DNA of 64,000 bases from Fictibacillus nanhaiensis (GTDB lineage: Bacteria; Bacillota; Bacilli; Bacillales; Fictibacillaceae): positions 394,677 to 458,676 of the forward strand of contig JAEACG010000003.1 of assembly GCA_016401345.1 (NCBI GenBank), written 5' to 3'. The position numbers and the translations under genes were made by a program. The notes beneath the pieces are model-generated. The model was not told the origin of the DNA. It was given only the letters and a program-made list of their open reading frames with translations, and did not search any database. How positions within the stretch are numbered: the stretch's first letter is position 1; the number at the start of each line of letters is the position of its first letter. Positions 39,802 to 49,807 of this stretch are shown here, in pieces.

Positions 39802-40686
39802 TTATTTATTTTCTTTTGGCACTGGTTCTTTTTGATACGTGACCATTTTAGGATAAGGAATCTCAATCCCTGCTCTTTCAAGCTCGTGTTTTAACGTTTT
39901 ACGGAGTTCACGTGCGATCTTGAAGTGTGTCATCGGAAGTACCTCTGCTGTAACACGGATTACAACTTCTGATGCACCAAGCATCTGAACACCTAATACT
40001 TCTGGTTCTTTAACCATCTCAGGATAGTTTGGTTTAGCGTTCTTCACGACATCCTGGATAATGTTTTGCGCTTTATCGATATCCTCTTCATAAGCAATAC
40101 TCAAGTCAACGACCGCAATACTGTTATGAACAGAAAAATTCGTAACTTCTGTGATAGACGAATTCGGCAGGATATGTAATTCTCCTGTCCAGCTTTTAAT
40201 TTTTGTCGTCCTTAATCCAATTTCTTCAACGGTTCCTTCAAAGTTCGTGATCCGTACCGTATCTCCAACAGAGAACTGGTTCTCGAAAATGATGAAAAAT
40301 CCTGTAATGATATCTTTTACAAGACTTTGGGCACCAAAACCGATCGCTAGACCAACCACTCCAGCACCAGCAAGAATCGCTTTAATATCTACACCGAACT
40401 CCGTTAATATGGTTAAGATCGCCACAAAATAAATAACATAAGAAGCAACGTTATCTAACAGTCTAAATAGGGTGTTCTCTCTTCTCTCACTTAAACGCAG
40501 AGGAGATTTCAGCCGGACTTTAAAAACATTAGCAATCGCTGCTTTTACGATGTATTTGAAAATAATAGCGAGTAATATGATTCCTACGATCTTTAAGCTC
40601 GTCGTAGCAATGCCTGTCCACCATTCTTTATCGGAAAAAATCGTGACAGCTTTTTCTGCTGTTTCCGGTAAGTTAGCACCTGCCAA
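39802..40686 (-). CDS. Small-conductance mechanosensitive channel (MscS family)
   Basis: A 294-residue membrane protein with three transmembrane helices. The pore helix is GAGVVGLAIGFGAQSLVKDIITGFFIIFE, followed by the beta domain (GDTVRITNFEGTVEEIGLRTTKI). It opens on membrane tension to release solutes in hypo-osmotic shock. The start is a TTG with GAGGAAGATG upstream. It is 15 bases upstream of the DUF951 gene and probably co-transcribed. Confidence 0.93.
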   Translation of the reverse strand: MAGANLPETAEKAVTIFSDKEWWTGIATTSLKIVGIILLAIIFKYIVKAAIANVFKVRLKSPLRLSERRENTLFRLLDNVASYVIYFVAILTILTEFGVDIKAILAGAGVVGLAIGFGAQSLVKDIITGFFIIFENQFSVGDTVRITNFEGTVEEIGLRTTKIKSWTGELHILPNSSITEVTNFSVHNSIAVVDLSIAYEEDIDKAQNIIQDVVKNAKPNYPEMVKEPEVLGVQMLGASEVVIRVTAEVLPMTHFKIARELRKTLKHELERAGIEIPYPKMVTYQKEPVPKENK

Positions 40687-40851
40687 TGGGTCATCTTCCT
40701 CTCTTTGATTATGAAATTATTTAATCAGCTTTTGCTGAGAATATCAAATGTAAATATGTGATTTACTTTTAAGAAAAACTTCTAGAGTTACGAGTGCATA
40801 GGAAACGGGTATAGACTTTAAACAAAAGTCTGTGATTATTGTATTCTACCA

Positions 40852-40882
40852 TGTATAAGAAAAGGATTTCTTCCGTATACTA
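40852..40882 (+). promoter_or_regulatory. Candidate forespore (sigma-G/F-like) promoter of yyaC
   Basis: TGTATA (40852-40857) and TATACTA (40876-40882), spaced by 18 bases, each differ by one base from the sigma-G consensus TGAATA/CATACTA. The gene is a spore protein in B. subtilis, which supports the call. Confidence 0.4.
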
Positions 40883-40910
40883 GTAGAACCATTATAAAGG
40901 AGAGGATGTC

Positions 40911-41543
40911 ATGTTCCTCAAACGGAAGCTGGGATTAGGGAAACCCATTCAATATAAATTGCACCACGAAGACAAGGAAGCGATGCTCAGAATCACCGAA
41001 CAAATATTACCTATGCTTCCGGAATCAACTCATCAGCCAGTTGTCGTTGTCTGTATAGGAACAGACAGATCGACAGGCGATGCATTAGGCCCGCTTGTTG
41101 GTACAAAATTGCATAATAAAGATACTTTCCCGTTCTTTGTTTACGGCACACTAGATGACCCCGTTCACGCGGTTAATTTAGAAGAAAAGCTAAAGATGAT
41201 TGCGATTGAGCATCCAGGTGCTTTTGTTATAGGAATTGATGCTTGCTTGGGTCGATTAAACCACGTAGGCATGGTCTCGATCAACGATGGTCCTGTTAAA
41301 CCAGGAGCTGGCGTTAACAAACAGCTGCCTCCAGTGGGTGATATGCACATTACAGGTATCGTAAATGTAAGTGGGTTTATGGAGTATTTTGTCCTTCAAA
41401 ACACACGACTCAGCATTGTGATGAAGATGGCTGATCTGATCGCTGATTCTCTTCATATGGCTTGTTTACGCAAAAAGATTCAACAAAAAAACATGATAGC
41501 AAGCACCGAATCTCGTTCACAAGACATTTATAAAATTCAATAA
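40911..41543 (+). CDS. yyaC: Spore protein YyaC (DUF1256, GPR-like fold)
   Basis: A 210-residue DUF1256 protein related to the germination protease fold. Signature stretches are VVVCIGTDRSTGDALGPLVG, YGTLDDPVHAVNLEE and GIDACLGRLNHVGMVSI...PGAGVNKQLPPVGD. B. subtilis YyaC is expressed in the forespore. The role is probably a sporulation-associated protease-like protein. AAAGGAGAGG precedes the ATG. It is the only plus-strand gene between 31.3 and 52 kb. Confidence 0.92.
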   Translation: MFLKRKLGLGKPIQYKLHHEDKEAMLRITEQILPMLPESTHQPVVVVCIGTDRSTGDALGPLVGTKLHNKDTFPFFVYGTLDDPVHAVNLEEKLKMIAIEHPGAFVIGIDACLGRLNHVGMVSINDGPVKPGAGVNKQLPPVGDMHITGIVNVSGFMEYFVLQNTRLSIVMKMADLIADSLHMACLRKKIQQKNMIASTESRSQDIYKIQ

Positions 41544-41544
41544 C

Positions 41545-41584
41545 AAAAGCCGCTTCTACGATCAAATAGAAGCGGCTTTTTTTA
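41545..41584. terminator. Bidirectional terminator between yyaC and the DUF554 gene
   Basis: AAAAGCCGCTTCTA pairs with TAGAAGCGGCTTTT, with A and T tracts on the two sides; it serves both convergent genes. Confidence 0.9.
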
Positions 41585-42316
41585 CATCAATCCTTGCGAG
41601 AACGCTAAAATACTTTCCCATTTTTCAACGATAAAAACTAAAATCGTTGCGATGAGTAGACCCGGGAGAAGGTTCGCGACACGAATCTTAGTGATGCCAA
41701 GCAAATTCAGTCCGATCGCGACGATCATGATTCCACCCGTTCCCGTTATCTCTACAATCAAGGCGTCCATCAATTCTTGAGAAACGAAGCGATCAATCTG
41801 TGTAGCCATCAAGGCGATTATTCCTTGGTATAAAACGACGGGTATGGCAGAGAACATGACTCCGATGCCAAGCGTTGAAGTAAATAGAATCGCACAGAAT
41901 CCGTCGATCAATGCCTTTGTATATAGAACATCATGCTGTTGTCTTAGCCCGCTATCGAGAGCACCTACGATCGACATCGCTCCAACAACAAAAACAAGTG
42001 TCGCTGTCACAAAACCGGTAGCAACCGATCCCTTGTCTTGCTTCCCTATCTTCGTCTCGAGCCACTTTCCGATCGCGTTCAATCGCTCTTCAAGATTCCA
42101 CCACTCACCGAGAGCGCCGCCGACCGCTAAACTTGCGATCACGATTAAGAACTGTTCACTCTTCAGCCCCATTCCGATTCCCAAAATCGTAACAGCCAAA
42201 GCCATCGCTTGTAAGATCGTATCTTTATAACGATCAGAAATATTTGTCCAAAATAATCCTAAAAAGCTTCCTGCAATAATGGCAATACCGTTTACTATCG
42301 TTCCTAACAGTGACAT
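41582..42316 (-). CDS. DUF554 membrane protein
   Basis: A 244-residue protein with about seven hydrophobic helices and the DUF554 signatures GTIVNGIAIIAGSFLG, GGALGEWWNLEERLNAIG, GAMSIVGALDSGL and ITGTGGIMIVAIGLNLLGIT. A transport role is assumed for the family but not shown. AGGAGAGC precedes the ATG. Stand-alone gene upstream of parB. Confidence 0.88.
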   Translation of the reverse strand: MSLLGTIVNGIAIIAGSFLGLFWTNISDRYKDTILQAMALAVTILGIGMGLKSEQFLIVIASLAVGGALGEWWNLEERLNAIGKWLETKIGKQDKGSVATGFVTATLVFVVGAMSIVGALDSGLRQQHDVLYTKALIDGFCAILFTSTLGIGVMFSAIPVVLYQGIIALMATQIDRFVSQELMDALIVEITGTGGIMIVAIGLNLLGITKIRVANLLPGLLIATILVFIVEKWESILAFSQGLM

Positions 42317-42436
42317 TTTTTTATGCTCTCCTATCTAAGCAGTTCCTCTTTGATTACTATAACGAAAGAATCAAAGTGCATACTTTCAATTGAATCAATA
42401 GTGCTAAGCTGTTAATCAAAACTCTTTTAGAAATAC

Positions 42437-42469
42437 CAAAAAAGAAAACCACCTCAGCGATGGTTTTCT
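42437..42469 (-). terminator. soj-parB terminator
   Basis: On the minus strand AGAAAACCA pairs with TGGTTTTCT, followed by TTTTTGG, right after the parB stop codon. Confidence 0.85.
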
Positions 42470-42471
42470 GC

Positions 42472-43314
42472 TTACTTTTCTAACAGTTCTAAAATGCGTT
42501 CTAGATCATCTTGTGAAAAGAACTCGATCTCGATCTTACCTTTTCGTTTTGATTTCTTAATCGAAACAGAAGTACCAAAACGATCTCGTAATGAAGATTC
42601 TTTTTCTTGGAAGAAAACGTTCGCTGGTACTGTTTTTTTCTTTGTTCCACGTGAAACATTCATATTAATATCAGAGATTAATTTTTCAAGCTGTCTCACG
42701 TTTAAGTTTTCATTCATTACCCGTTCAACGACTGGCTGCATCTTCGTCTTTTTCTTAAGACCGAGCAGTGCTCGTCCATGCCCCATTGATAGTTGTCCGT
42801 TGGATAAAAGTTCAAGAACAGGTTTTGGAAGCTGAAGCAAACGAATATGGTTTGCGATATGAGGACGGCTCTTCCCAACGCGGGAAGCTAACTCTTCTTG
42901 CGTGAGTTTTAAGTGTTCCATCAGCTTCTGATACGCTTGAGCCTCTTCAACAGGATTCAAATCTTCCCGTTGCAAGTTCTCAATAAGAGCAACTTCCATC
43001 ATTTTTTGTTCGTCATAATCTTTTACGATTACAGGGATCTCTTTTAATCCGGCTTCTGAAGCTGCGCGGAATCGTCTTTCCCCTAGAACGATTTCAAATC
43101 CTTTAATACTTTTCCGTACAACAATTGGTTGAAGAATGCCATGTTCGATAATAGATTCTTTTAATTCTTCAATGGCTTTTTGGTCAAAAACTTTTCGGGG
43201 CTGATACGGATTTGGCCTTAGCTCTGATATACTGACTTCTTTTATCTGCTCTTCTTCTCCTGCCTCTGTTGGAGGAAAGAAGGCATGCAGCCCTTTACCT
43301 AACCCTTTCACCAA
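42472..43314 (-). CDS. spo0J: Chromosome partitioning protein ParB (Spo0J)
   Basis: 280 residues: the N-terminal CTPase/ParB box ([42 protein letters not shown]), the helix-turn-helix (TQEELASRVGKSRPHIANHIRLL) and a C-terminal dimer domain. It loads on parS, slides as a CTP clamp and recruits SMC. It overlaps soj by 20 bases. The start is a TTG (MVKGLGKGL) with AAGGAAGTGATC upstream; a GTG one codon later is possible. A parS site lies inside the gene. Confidence 0.96.
   Translation of the reverse strand: MVKGLGKGLHAFFPPTEAGEEEQIKEVSISELRPNPYQPRKVFDQKAIEELKESIIEHGILQPIVVRKSIKGFEIVLGERRFRAASEAGLKEIPVIVKDYDEQKMMEVALIENLQREDLNPVEEAQAYQKLMEHLKLTQEELASRVGKSRPHIANHIRLLQLPKPVLELLSNGQLSMGHGRALLGLKKKTKMQPVVERVMNENLNVRQLEKLISDINMNVSRGTKKKTVPANVFFQEKESSLRDRFGTSVSIKKSKRKGKIEIEFFSQDDLERILELLEK
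42643..42658. other. parS centromere site 2, inside parB
   Basis: TGTTCCACGTGAAACA matches the consensus TGTTNCACGTGAAACA exactly. It lies within the parB coding sequence, as the original B. subtilis spo0J-internal parS does. Confidence 0.97.
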
Positions 43315-44068
43315 TGCCGATCACTTCCTTCGCAAAATCTAAATAAACATCAGCACCTCGGGATTTTGGATCATAAATAATAATCGGTTTCCCGTGACTC
43401 GGCGCTTCTGATAGTCTGACGTTTCTTGGTATGATTGTTTCATACACTTTATCTTGAAAATATTTTTTTACTTCTTCAATAACTTGAATACCTAAGTTTG
43501 TACGTGCATCGAGCATAGTAAGCAGCACGCCATCAATCATCAAGTCGGTATTTAAGTGTTTTTGTACAAGTCGTACTGTGTTTAAAAGCTGGCTTAATCC
43601 TTCTAGTGCGTAATATTCACACTGTACAGGTATGATGACTGAGTCAGAAGCCGTTAATGAATTAATGGTAAGCAGCCCTAATGATGGCGGGCAATCTATA
43701 ATAATAAAATCATAATTGGAACTTACCTTTTCTAACGCTCTTTTTAACCGAACTTCACGAGAGATCGTGGGTACGAGTTCGATCTCGGCTCCAGCAAGCT
43801 GTATCGTCGACGGGAGGATATGTAAACCTTCACAGATGGTCTCGACGATTACATCTTTAACTTCCACATCCTCAACAAGAACGTTGTAGATACATTGGTC
43901 AATATCCCCTTTATCTACACCTACACCACTTGTTGCGTTCCCTTGAGGATCTATGTCTACGAGCAATACTTTTTTACCGAAATATGCTAAGCATGCACCA
44001 AGGTTGACCGACGTAGTCGTTTTTCCGACTCCGCCTTTCTGGTTGGCTACTGCAATGGTCTTGGCCAC
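43295..44068 (-). CDS. soj: Chromosome partitioning ATPase ParA (Soj)
   Basis: 257 residues with the deviant Walker A KGGVGKTT (11-18), DIDPQGNATSG and IIDCPPSLGLLTIN. The ATP-bound dimer binds DNA and regulates DnaA. The start is a GTG at 44068, giving MAKTIAVANQKGG as in B. subtilis Soj, with AGGTAGGTGA upstream. An earlier in-frame ATG adds nine residues without support. Confidence 0.96.
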   Translation of the reverse strand: MAKTIAVANQKGGVGKTTTSVNLGACLAYFGKKVLLVDIDPQGNATSGVGVDKGDIDQCIYNVLVEDVEVKDVIVETICEGLHILPSTIQLAGAEIELVPTISREVRLKRALEKVSSNYDFIIIDCPPSLGLLTINSLTASDSVIIPVQCEYYALEGLSQLLNTVRLVQKHLNTDLMIDGVLLTMLDARTNLGIQVIEEVKKYFQDKVYETIIPRNVRLSEAPSHGKPIIIYDPKSRGADVYLDFAKEVIGIGERVR

Positions 44069-44297
44069 GTTGTCACCTACCTCACTTAAAAACATTCATT
44101 ATCTATTATTCTATCATGAAGAAAATAAAATGACGTACGGAATTCTAGAAAAAGAAGGATTTTTTTGTCCGGTTCTCAACTTATTACTTCTAAAATCCGG
44201 CCACTTCAGGAATTTAAGTTAGAAAGAATTGAAAAATGGCTTTTTAGGCTTCAGAAGCTGATTACCGCCTATACGGAGAGGGGTATTCCACCTAAGA

Positions 44298-44401
44298 ATC
44301 CCTCAAATTTTAGCATCAATTCAAGAAATTTCCGACTTAATTCCGCGAGTTTTGGCGATAATTCCGCGAATTTTTCCTGTTTATCCACGAGTCTACATCA
44401 A
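44298..44401 (+). repeat. Array of 21-base units, words AATTCCGCGAG / TTATCCACGAG
   Basis: Five units of exactly 21 bases start at 44298, 44319, 44340, 44361 and 44382 by phase: AATCCCTCAAATTTT.., AATTCAAGAAATTTC.., AATTCCGCGAGTTTT.., AATTCCGCGAATTTT.., TTATCCACGAGTCTA... A TCGACAA tail follows. It lies between soj and noc. Confidence 0.85.
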
Positions 44402-44484
44402 TCGACAATCACAGAATGCCGGATACCCCACACCCATCCCATTTGAGCATTACTTGGTCCGCCCCTCAGCACTCAAAAAGCCAA

Positions 44485-44518
44485 CAAAAAACCACCAGCT
44501 CCCATTCAAGCTGATGGC
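44485..44518 (-). terminator. noc terminator
   Basis: On the minus strand CCATCAGCT pairs with AGCTGGTGG across a short loop, then TTTTTTG. Confidence 0.8.
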
Positions 44519-44527
44519 CTTCTCTTT

Positions 44528-45391
44528 TTATTTTTTTGGAATACGAATCGTGAACTGATAGAACTCCTCATGCTCTTCTTCTTCAGTATCGATCGATAGC
44601 CCGCTTTGCACGACCATGTCTACCGATTGTCTGACCGTATTGATCGCTAGTCGCATATCTTTGCTATAGGATTTACGGCGCGACTGAGGCTTCTTTTCTG
44701 CTGTCTCAGATTCGATCATTCGTTTCACACGTTCTTCTGTTTGCTTCACGTTCAATTGCTTTTCGATGATTTCTTGAAGAACGGCATCCATCTTTTCAGG
44801 AGATTTCAAAACGATCAATGCCCGAGCATGACGTTCTGTCACTTTTTTCTGCAAAAGTGCATCTTGAATAGACTGCGGAAGCTTTAACAGACGCAGCTTA
44901 TTTGCAATGGTAGACTGACCCTTCCCTAACTTTTGAGCAAGGCCTTCTTGTGTAAGTCCGTGTAATTCTAGAAGCTTAGCATATGCCATCGCTTCTTCAA
45001 TAGCGGTTAACTCTTCTCGCTGAAGGTTCTCGATAAGTGCTACAGAAGCCGTTTGCGAGTCGTCCATCTCTTTAATAATCGCAGGAATCTTTTCCCACCC
45101 GAGCTTTTGGACAGCACGCCACCTACGTTCGCCTGCGATCAGCTCGTATTTGTCGTCGCCGATACCTCGAACGACGATGGGCTGAATGATTCCGTGAGCT
45201 TCGATCGTCTGTGATAACTCTTCAATTCGTTCATCTATAAAAACCGTACGAGGCTGAAACCGGTTGGGTATGATTCTTTGAACCGGAAGTTGAAGTACTT
45301 CTTCGTTGTCGTTTTTTTCAGCTGGTTCTGGATCTAAGGTTTGCTGGCTCTTTTCGCCGATGCCGAATAAACGTGAAAAAGGATGCTTCAT
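44528..45391 (-). CDS. noc: Nucleoid occlusion protein Noc
   Basis: A 287-residue ParB paralogue that blocks septation over the nucleoid. It has the ParB box [19 protein letters not shown], the helix-turn-helix [26 protein letters not shown] and an N-terminal amphipathic segment [14 protein letters not shown] for membrane contact. The position between rsmG and soj distinguishes Noc from Spo0J. AAGGTGG precedes the ATG. Confidence 0.95.
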   Translation of the reverse strand: MKHPFSRLFGIGEKSQQTLDPEPAEKNDNEEVLQLPVQRIIPNRFQPRTVFIDERIEELSQTIEAHGIIQPIVVRGIGDDKYELIAGERRWRAVQKLGWEKIPAIIKEMDDSQTASVALIENLQREELTAIEEAMAYAKLLELHGLTQEGLAQKLGKGQSTIANKLRLLKLPQSIQDALLQKKVTERHARALIVLKSPEKMDAVLQEIIEKQLNVKQTEERVKRMIESETAEKKPQSRRKSYSKDMRLAINTVRQSVDMVVQSGLSIDTEEEEHEEFYQFTIRIPKK

Positions 45392-45487
45392 GCGAATACA
45401 CCACCTTTTGTAATCTGCCTGTTAACTAATTCTTCTCTCTAGTTCAATAATCCTGCAAGTCTGTAAAAATCTTTCTTTTATGTAACA

Positions 45488-45512
45488 GCTGTGTTTCACA
45501 TAGAAACACAGC
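45488..45512. terminator. Hairpin after rsmG
   Basis: GCTGTGTTTC and GAAACACAGC form a ten-base stem with a five-base loop, seven bases past the rsmG stop codon. No clean T tract follows on the minus strand, so terminator function is uncertain. Confidence 0.5.
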
Positions 45513-45518
45513 ATCAGA

Positions 45519-46235
45519 TTATGAAATAGGAGATTTGTTTGGCGTTCCTGGTTTACGCGGGAATTTCTTTGGTGTTTCTTTTACTTTATCAATAACAATG
45601 ATATTACGTTCACTCTCTTCGATCGGTAATACGAACGAATGAATATCTTTTACTTTACCACCTAAAAGTTTGACTGCTTTTTCTCCGTCTCTCACTTCCT
45701 CAGGAAGGTTAGCACCTTTCATTCCTAAGAAGTGTCCACCAATTTTTACGAGTGGTAAGCAGAGTTCAGATAGTACAGATAGTCTAGCAACCGCACGAGC
45801 CGTCACAAGGTCGAACGTCTGTCTAAACTCCGGACGGTGAGCAAATGTTTCTGCACGATCATGATAAAGAGATACTTCTTCTAAACCAAGTTCATCTACT
45901 ACGTGCTGCAAAAATCCAATGCGTTTATTCAGGGAATCAACCACCGTTAGTTTGATTTCTGGAAACGCGATCTTCAGTGGTATAGCTGGAAATCCCGCTC
46001 CAGCTCCAACATCGCACACCGTGATGTCTTGATTAAAATCAAAATAAAAACCTGCTGTCACAGAATCATAAAAGTGTTTCAAATACACTTCTTCTTTTTC
46101 TGTGATCGCTGTAAGATTCATTTTTTCGTTCCACTCAACGAGCAGGTTATAATACGTTTCAAACTGTGAAAGCTGCTTTTCAGATAATTCGACTCCCTTT
46201 TCTTCTAAGGAAGTTTGAAACAATTCGATATTCAT
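45519..46235 (-). CDS. rsmG: 16S rRNA (guanine-527-N7)-methyltransferase RsmG
   Basis: A 238-residue SAM-dependent methyltransferase that modifies G527 of 16S rRNA; loss gives low-level streptomycin resistance. The SAM loop is [16 protein letters not shown], with [20 protein letters not shown] and the C-terminal [12 protein letters not shown]. The ATG at 46235 reproduces the B. subtilis N-terminus (MNIE.F); a TTG seven codons upstream is rejected. It follows mnmG with overlap of the intervening leader only. Confidence 0.96.
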   Translation of the reverse strand: MNIELFQTSLEEKGVELSEKQLSQFETYYNLLVEWNEKMNLTAITEKEEVYLKHFYDSVTAGFYFDFNQDITVCDVGAGAGFPAIPLKIAFPEIKLTVVDSLNKRIGFLQHVVDELGLEEVSLYHDRAETFAHRPEFRQTFDLVTARAVARLSVLSELCLPLVKIGGHFLGMKGANLPEEVRDGEKAVKLLGGKVKDIHSFVLPIEESERNIIVIDKVKETPKKFPRKPGTPNKSPIS

Positions 46236-46252
46236 AATTTTCACGTTCCCCC

Positions 46253-48139
46253 TCAACGGGCGATCTTCGCCAGTTTACCTTGTTCGAGATAGATCAACAG
46301 AATCGAGATATCTGCTGGGTTTACCCCTGATACACGTGATGCCTGCCCGACAGAAAGAGGCCGAACTTCGTGAAGTTTTTGTTTTGCTTCTGTCGCTAGT
46401 CCATTGATTGCCATGTAATCAAGATCTACGGGAAGCTTTTTGTTTTCCATCTTACGCATCTTTTCAACTTGTGCGAGCTGTTTATCGATATATCCCGCAT
46501 ATTTTACCTGAATCTCAACCTGCTCCATCACTGTCTCTGGCAATGCTGTTTCAGCTGGTACGAGTTTATGAATGACCGGATAAGTGATCTCAGGACGCTT
46601 TAACAAGCTAGCTGCTGACATTGGTTCTTTTAAAGGAGTCGATTGTGACTCTGCAAGAATTTGCTGGACGATTTCACTCGGTTTGATCGAAACATGCTCA
46701 AGTCGATCTATTTCCTGCGCAATTAATGCTTTCTTCTCTTCAAAGCGTTCGTAACGATCTTCTGGTATCAGTCCGATTTCATGACCTTTTTTCGTTAAGC
46801 GCAGATCTGCGTTATCATGTCTTAACAATAAACGGTACTCTGCACGCGATGTTAGAAGGCGATACGGTTCGTTCGTTCCTTTTGTGATCAAGTCGTCGAT
46901 CAAAACTCCGATGTACGCTTCTGAACGATCAAGCACAAGAGGCTCTTTATCTTGAACTTTTAACGCTGCGTTGATTCCCGCCATGAGTCCTTGCCCCGCT
47001 GCTTCTTCATATCCGCTCGTTCCGTTCAGCTGTCCTGCTGTAAATAGACCGTTAACACGCTTCGTCTCAAGAGATGGCCAAAGTTGTGTAGGCACGATCG
47101 CATCATACTCAATCGCATATCCTGCACGCATCAATTCTGCTTTTTCAAGACCAGGAATCGTTGCTAAAATTCGTTTCTGTACATCTTCCGGAAGACTCGT
47201 AGAAAGACCTTGAACGTATACCTCTTCTGTGTTGCGTCCTTCAGGCTCTAAGAAGATCTGATGTCTTGGCTTATCATTGAATCGTACGATTTTATCCTCG
47301 ATCGATGGACAATACCTCGGTCCAGTACCTTCGATCATTCCTGAATACATCGGTGAACGATGAAGGTTTCCGTTGATCAACTGATGCGTTTCGTCACCTG
47401 TATACGTTAACCAGCAAGGAAGCTGATCTGTGATGTACTCGGTTGTTTCATAAGAAAAAGCACGCGGTACATCGTCACCAGGCTGAATTTCTGTTTTTGA
47501 ATAATCAATCGTTTTGCTGTTAACGCGCGGCGGTGTTCCTGTTTTGAATCGCACCATATCAAAGCCTAACTCTTGCAGATGATAAGACAAGTTGATTGAA
47601 GGAGCCATATTGTTCGGTCCGCTCTCATAGGCGAGCTCTCCGATGATGATCTTCCCTCTTAAGTACGTTCCGGTTGTTAGTACGACCGCTCTTGCCGCAT
47701 ACTCTGCTCCGGTTTTTGTGATAACCCCTCTACATACGCCGTCTTCGATGATCAGACGCTCTACCATCCCTTGACGCAATGTAAGGTTCTCTGTGTTTTC
47801 CATCGTTTTTTTCATTTCATGCTGATACAGATATTTATCTGCTTGCGCGCGCAGTGCACGCACCGCTGGCCCTTTACCTGTGTTCAGCATACGCATTTGA
47901 ATGTGTGTTTTGTCGATGTTGCGTGCCATCTCTCCGCCAAGTGCGTCAACTTCACGAACGACGATCCCTTTAGCCGGTCCGCCTACTGACGGATTACACG
48001 GCATATAGGCGACTGTATCTAGATTCAGTGTTAGACATAATGTTTTTGCGCCCATACGAGCAGAAGCTAGTGCAGCTTCAACACCGGCATGTCCAGCACC
48101 GACTACGATCACATCAAACGTATCTGCTTTATATCCCAT
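46253..48139 (-). CDS. mnmG: tRNA uridine-34 modification enzyme MnmG (GidA)
   Basis: A 628-residue FAD enzyme that with MnmE forms cmnm5U34 in several tRNAs. The FAD dinucleotide motif is [19 protein letters not shown] near residue 12. [23 protein letters not shown] and [22 protein letters not shown] are family blocks, and the C-terminus binds MnmE and tRNA. It lies 18 bases after mnmE, in the order mnmE-mnmG-rsmG. Confidence 0.98.
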   Translation of the reverse strand: MGYKADTFDVIVVGAGHAGVEAALASARMGAKTLCLTLNLDTVAYMPCNPSVGGPAKGIVVREVDALGGEMARNIDKTHIQMRMLNTGKGPAVRALRAQADKYLYQHEMKKTMENTENLTLRQGMVERLIIEDGVCRGVITKTGAEYAARAVVLTTGTYLRGKIIIGELAYESGPNNMAPSINLSYHLQELGFDMVRFKTGTPPRVNSKTIDYSKTEIQPGDDVPRAFSYETTEYITDQLPCWLTYTGDETHQLINGNLHRSPMYSGMIEGTGPRYCPSIEDKIVRFNDKPRHQIFLEPEGRNTEEVYVQGLSTSLPEDVQKRILATIPGLEKAELMRAGYAIEYDAIVPTQLWPSLETKRVNGLFTAGQLNGTSGYEEAAGQGLMAGINAALKVQDKEPLVLDRSEAYIGVLIDDLITKGTNEPYRLLTSRAEYRLLLRHDNADLRLTKKGHEIGLIPEDRYERFEEKKALIAQEIDRLEHVSIKPSEIVQQILAESQSTPLKEPMSAASLLKRPEITYPVIHKLVPAETALPETVMEQVEIQVKYAGYIDKQLAQVEKMRKMENKKLPVDLDYMAINGLATEAKQKLHEVRPLSVGQASRVSGVNPADISILLIYLEQGKLAKIAR

Positions 48140-48157
48140 CGTTTTTTCCTCCTTTTT

Positions 48158-49534
48158 TTATTTTCCTAAACAGAATTGAGAGAACAATTGGTCGATCAGA
48201 CTCTCTGAAACCGTGTCTCCTATGATTTCTCCGAGTATCTCCCAAGCTCTTGTTATATCGATCTGTACCATATCAATAGGTAGATCCGCTTCAATACCAC
48301 CGAGCGCCTCATCAATATGATGAATCGTCTGCTGCAGAAGTGCGATATGCCTAGAGTTGGATACGTATGTTAAGTCATTAGCTTCAATTCCGCCTGCAAA
48401 GAACAGGTTTGCGATCGCTTGCTCTAATTCATCTATTCCCTCTTCTTTTACTAAAGATGTTGAGATAACGGGTGAATTCTCTGACAGTTCCTTTATTCGA
48501 TTCATATCTGCTTTCAGTTCAAGATCTGTTTTATTGATAATGACGATCTTATCGAGTCCTGCAGCTGCACGGAACAAGTTTTCATCTTCAAGTGAGAGCA
48601 CTTCATTCCCATTGATAACTAGCAGAATGAGATCTGCTTCTTTTAATACTTTACGTGATTTTTCAACACCGATCTTTTCAACGATGTCTTCCGTCTCACG
48701 AATCCCTGCTGTATCAACGAGTCTTAAAGGAACACCTCTTACGTTCACGTACTCTTCAATAACGTCACGTGTAGTTCCCGCAATATCGGTTACGATCGCT
48801 TTATTCTCATGAACGAGTGCATTCATGAGTGAAGACTTACCTACGTTCGGTCTTCCGATGATCGCCGTAGACAACCCTTCACGAAGGATCTTCCCTTGAC
48901 TTGCCGTCTGTAGTATCGATTCCACTTCTTTTTTTACAGTCAAAAGGTTGTTGTTCAATAAAGAATGAGTCATCTCTTCTGCATCATACTCTGGATAATC
49001 GATGTTCACTTCTACATGGGCGATTGTTTCTAATAACGTTTGTCTAAGACGCATAACGAGTGAAGATAAACGGCCTTCCATCTGGTTGAGGGCTACGTTC
49101 ATCGCACGGTCTGTCTTCGCACGGATCAAATCCATGACCGCTTCCGCTTGAGATAAATCAATCCTGCCGTTTAAGAATGCTCGCTTCGTGAATTCTCCTG
49201 GTTCAGCTAAGCGCGCTCCCTGCTGAAGAATCAATTGAAGAACTCTGTTCACAGAAACTAACCCTCCATGACAGTTGATCTCAACAACATCTTCCCGCGT
49301 AAACGTTCGTGGTGCACGCATGACGCTGATCATCACTTCTTCTACCGCTTGATCGAGTTTCGGATCGATTAATTTTCCGTAATGAATTGTATGTGTATCA
49401 ACTTCAGAGAGACGTTTTGTCCCGCTGTACACTTTATCTGCAATGGCTACTGCGTCAGGTCCGCTCAAACGAACGATCGCAATCGCACCTTCTCCCATCG
49501 GGGTAGAGATCGCTGTGATCGTATCAAATTCCAT
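48158..49534 (-). CDS. mnmE: tRNA modification GTPase MnmE (TrmE)
   Basis: 458 residues: an N-terminal tetrahydrofolate-binding domain ([19 protein letters not shown]), a helical domain interrupted by the G domain (Walker [10 protein letters not shown], 227-235; DTAG in [13 protein letters not shown]) and the C-terminal catalytic FCLGK. With MnmG it modifies wobble uridine of tRNA. CGAGGTGAAAC precedes the ATG. Confidence 0.98.
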   Translation of the reverse strand: MEFDTITAISTPMGEGAIAIVRLSGPDAVAIADKVYSGTKRLSEVDTHTIHYGKLIDPKLDQAVEEVMISVMRAPRTFTREDVVEINCHGGLVSVNRVLQLILQQGARLAEPGEFTKRAFLNGRIDLSQAEAVMDLIRAKTDRAMNVALNQMEGRLSSLVMRLRQTLLETIAHVEVNIDYPEYDAEEMTHSLLNNNLLTVKKEVESILQTASQGKILREGLSTAIIGRPNVGKSSLMNALVHENKAIVTDIAGTTRDVIEEYVNVRGVPLRLVDTAGIRETEDIVEKIGVEKSRKVLKEADLILLVINGNEVLSLEDENLFRAAAGLDKIVIINKTDLELKADMNRIKELSENSPVISTSLVKEEGIDELEQAIANLFFAGGIEANDLTYVSNSRHIALLQQTIHHIDEALGGIEADLPIDMVQIDITRAWEILGEIIGDTVSESLIDQLFSQFCLGK

Positions 49535-49772
49535 TGTTGTTTCACCTCGACTTTCCTCTTTACTTCGCTCTATATAAATTACCTTTAGTATGGCCTTAAA
49601 TACTTACTGTGATAAGGTTTTAGTAAAAATGGACATAAATATCCACAATAAAAAATAGTGTATCGCATAATGTGCTCACAGTAAAGAAAACGTGGCTGAA
49701 ATCAAGCCTTAAAACGATTTAAATGTGCTCGTTCCATCAACTTAAGATTAGTAGCTGTTAGATGACGCAAAC

Positions 49773-49807
49773 AAAAAGCTCCAGAGGATAAACCTCTGAA
49801 GCTTTTT
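49773..49807 (-). terminator. jag operon terminator
   Basis: On the minus strand AAAAAAGCTTCAGAGG pairs with CCTCTGGAGCTTTTT. It separates the rpmH-rnpA-yidD-yidC-jag operon from mnmE. Confidence 0.85.

Noticed and set aside
41660..41672. ACCCGGGAG as a Noc-binding site
   Set aside because: It does not match ATTTCCCGGGAAAT outside the central six bases, and it is inside a coding region.
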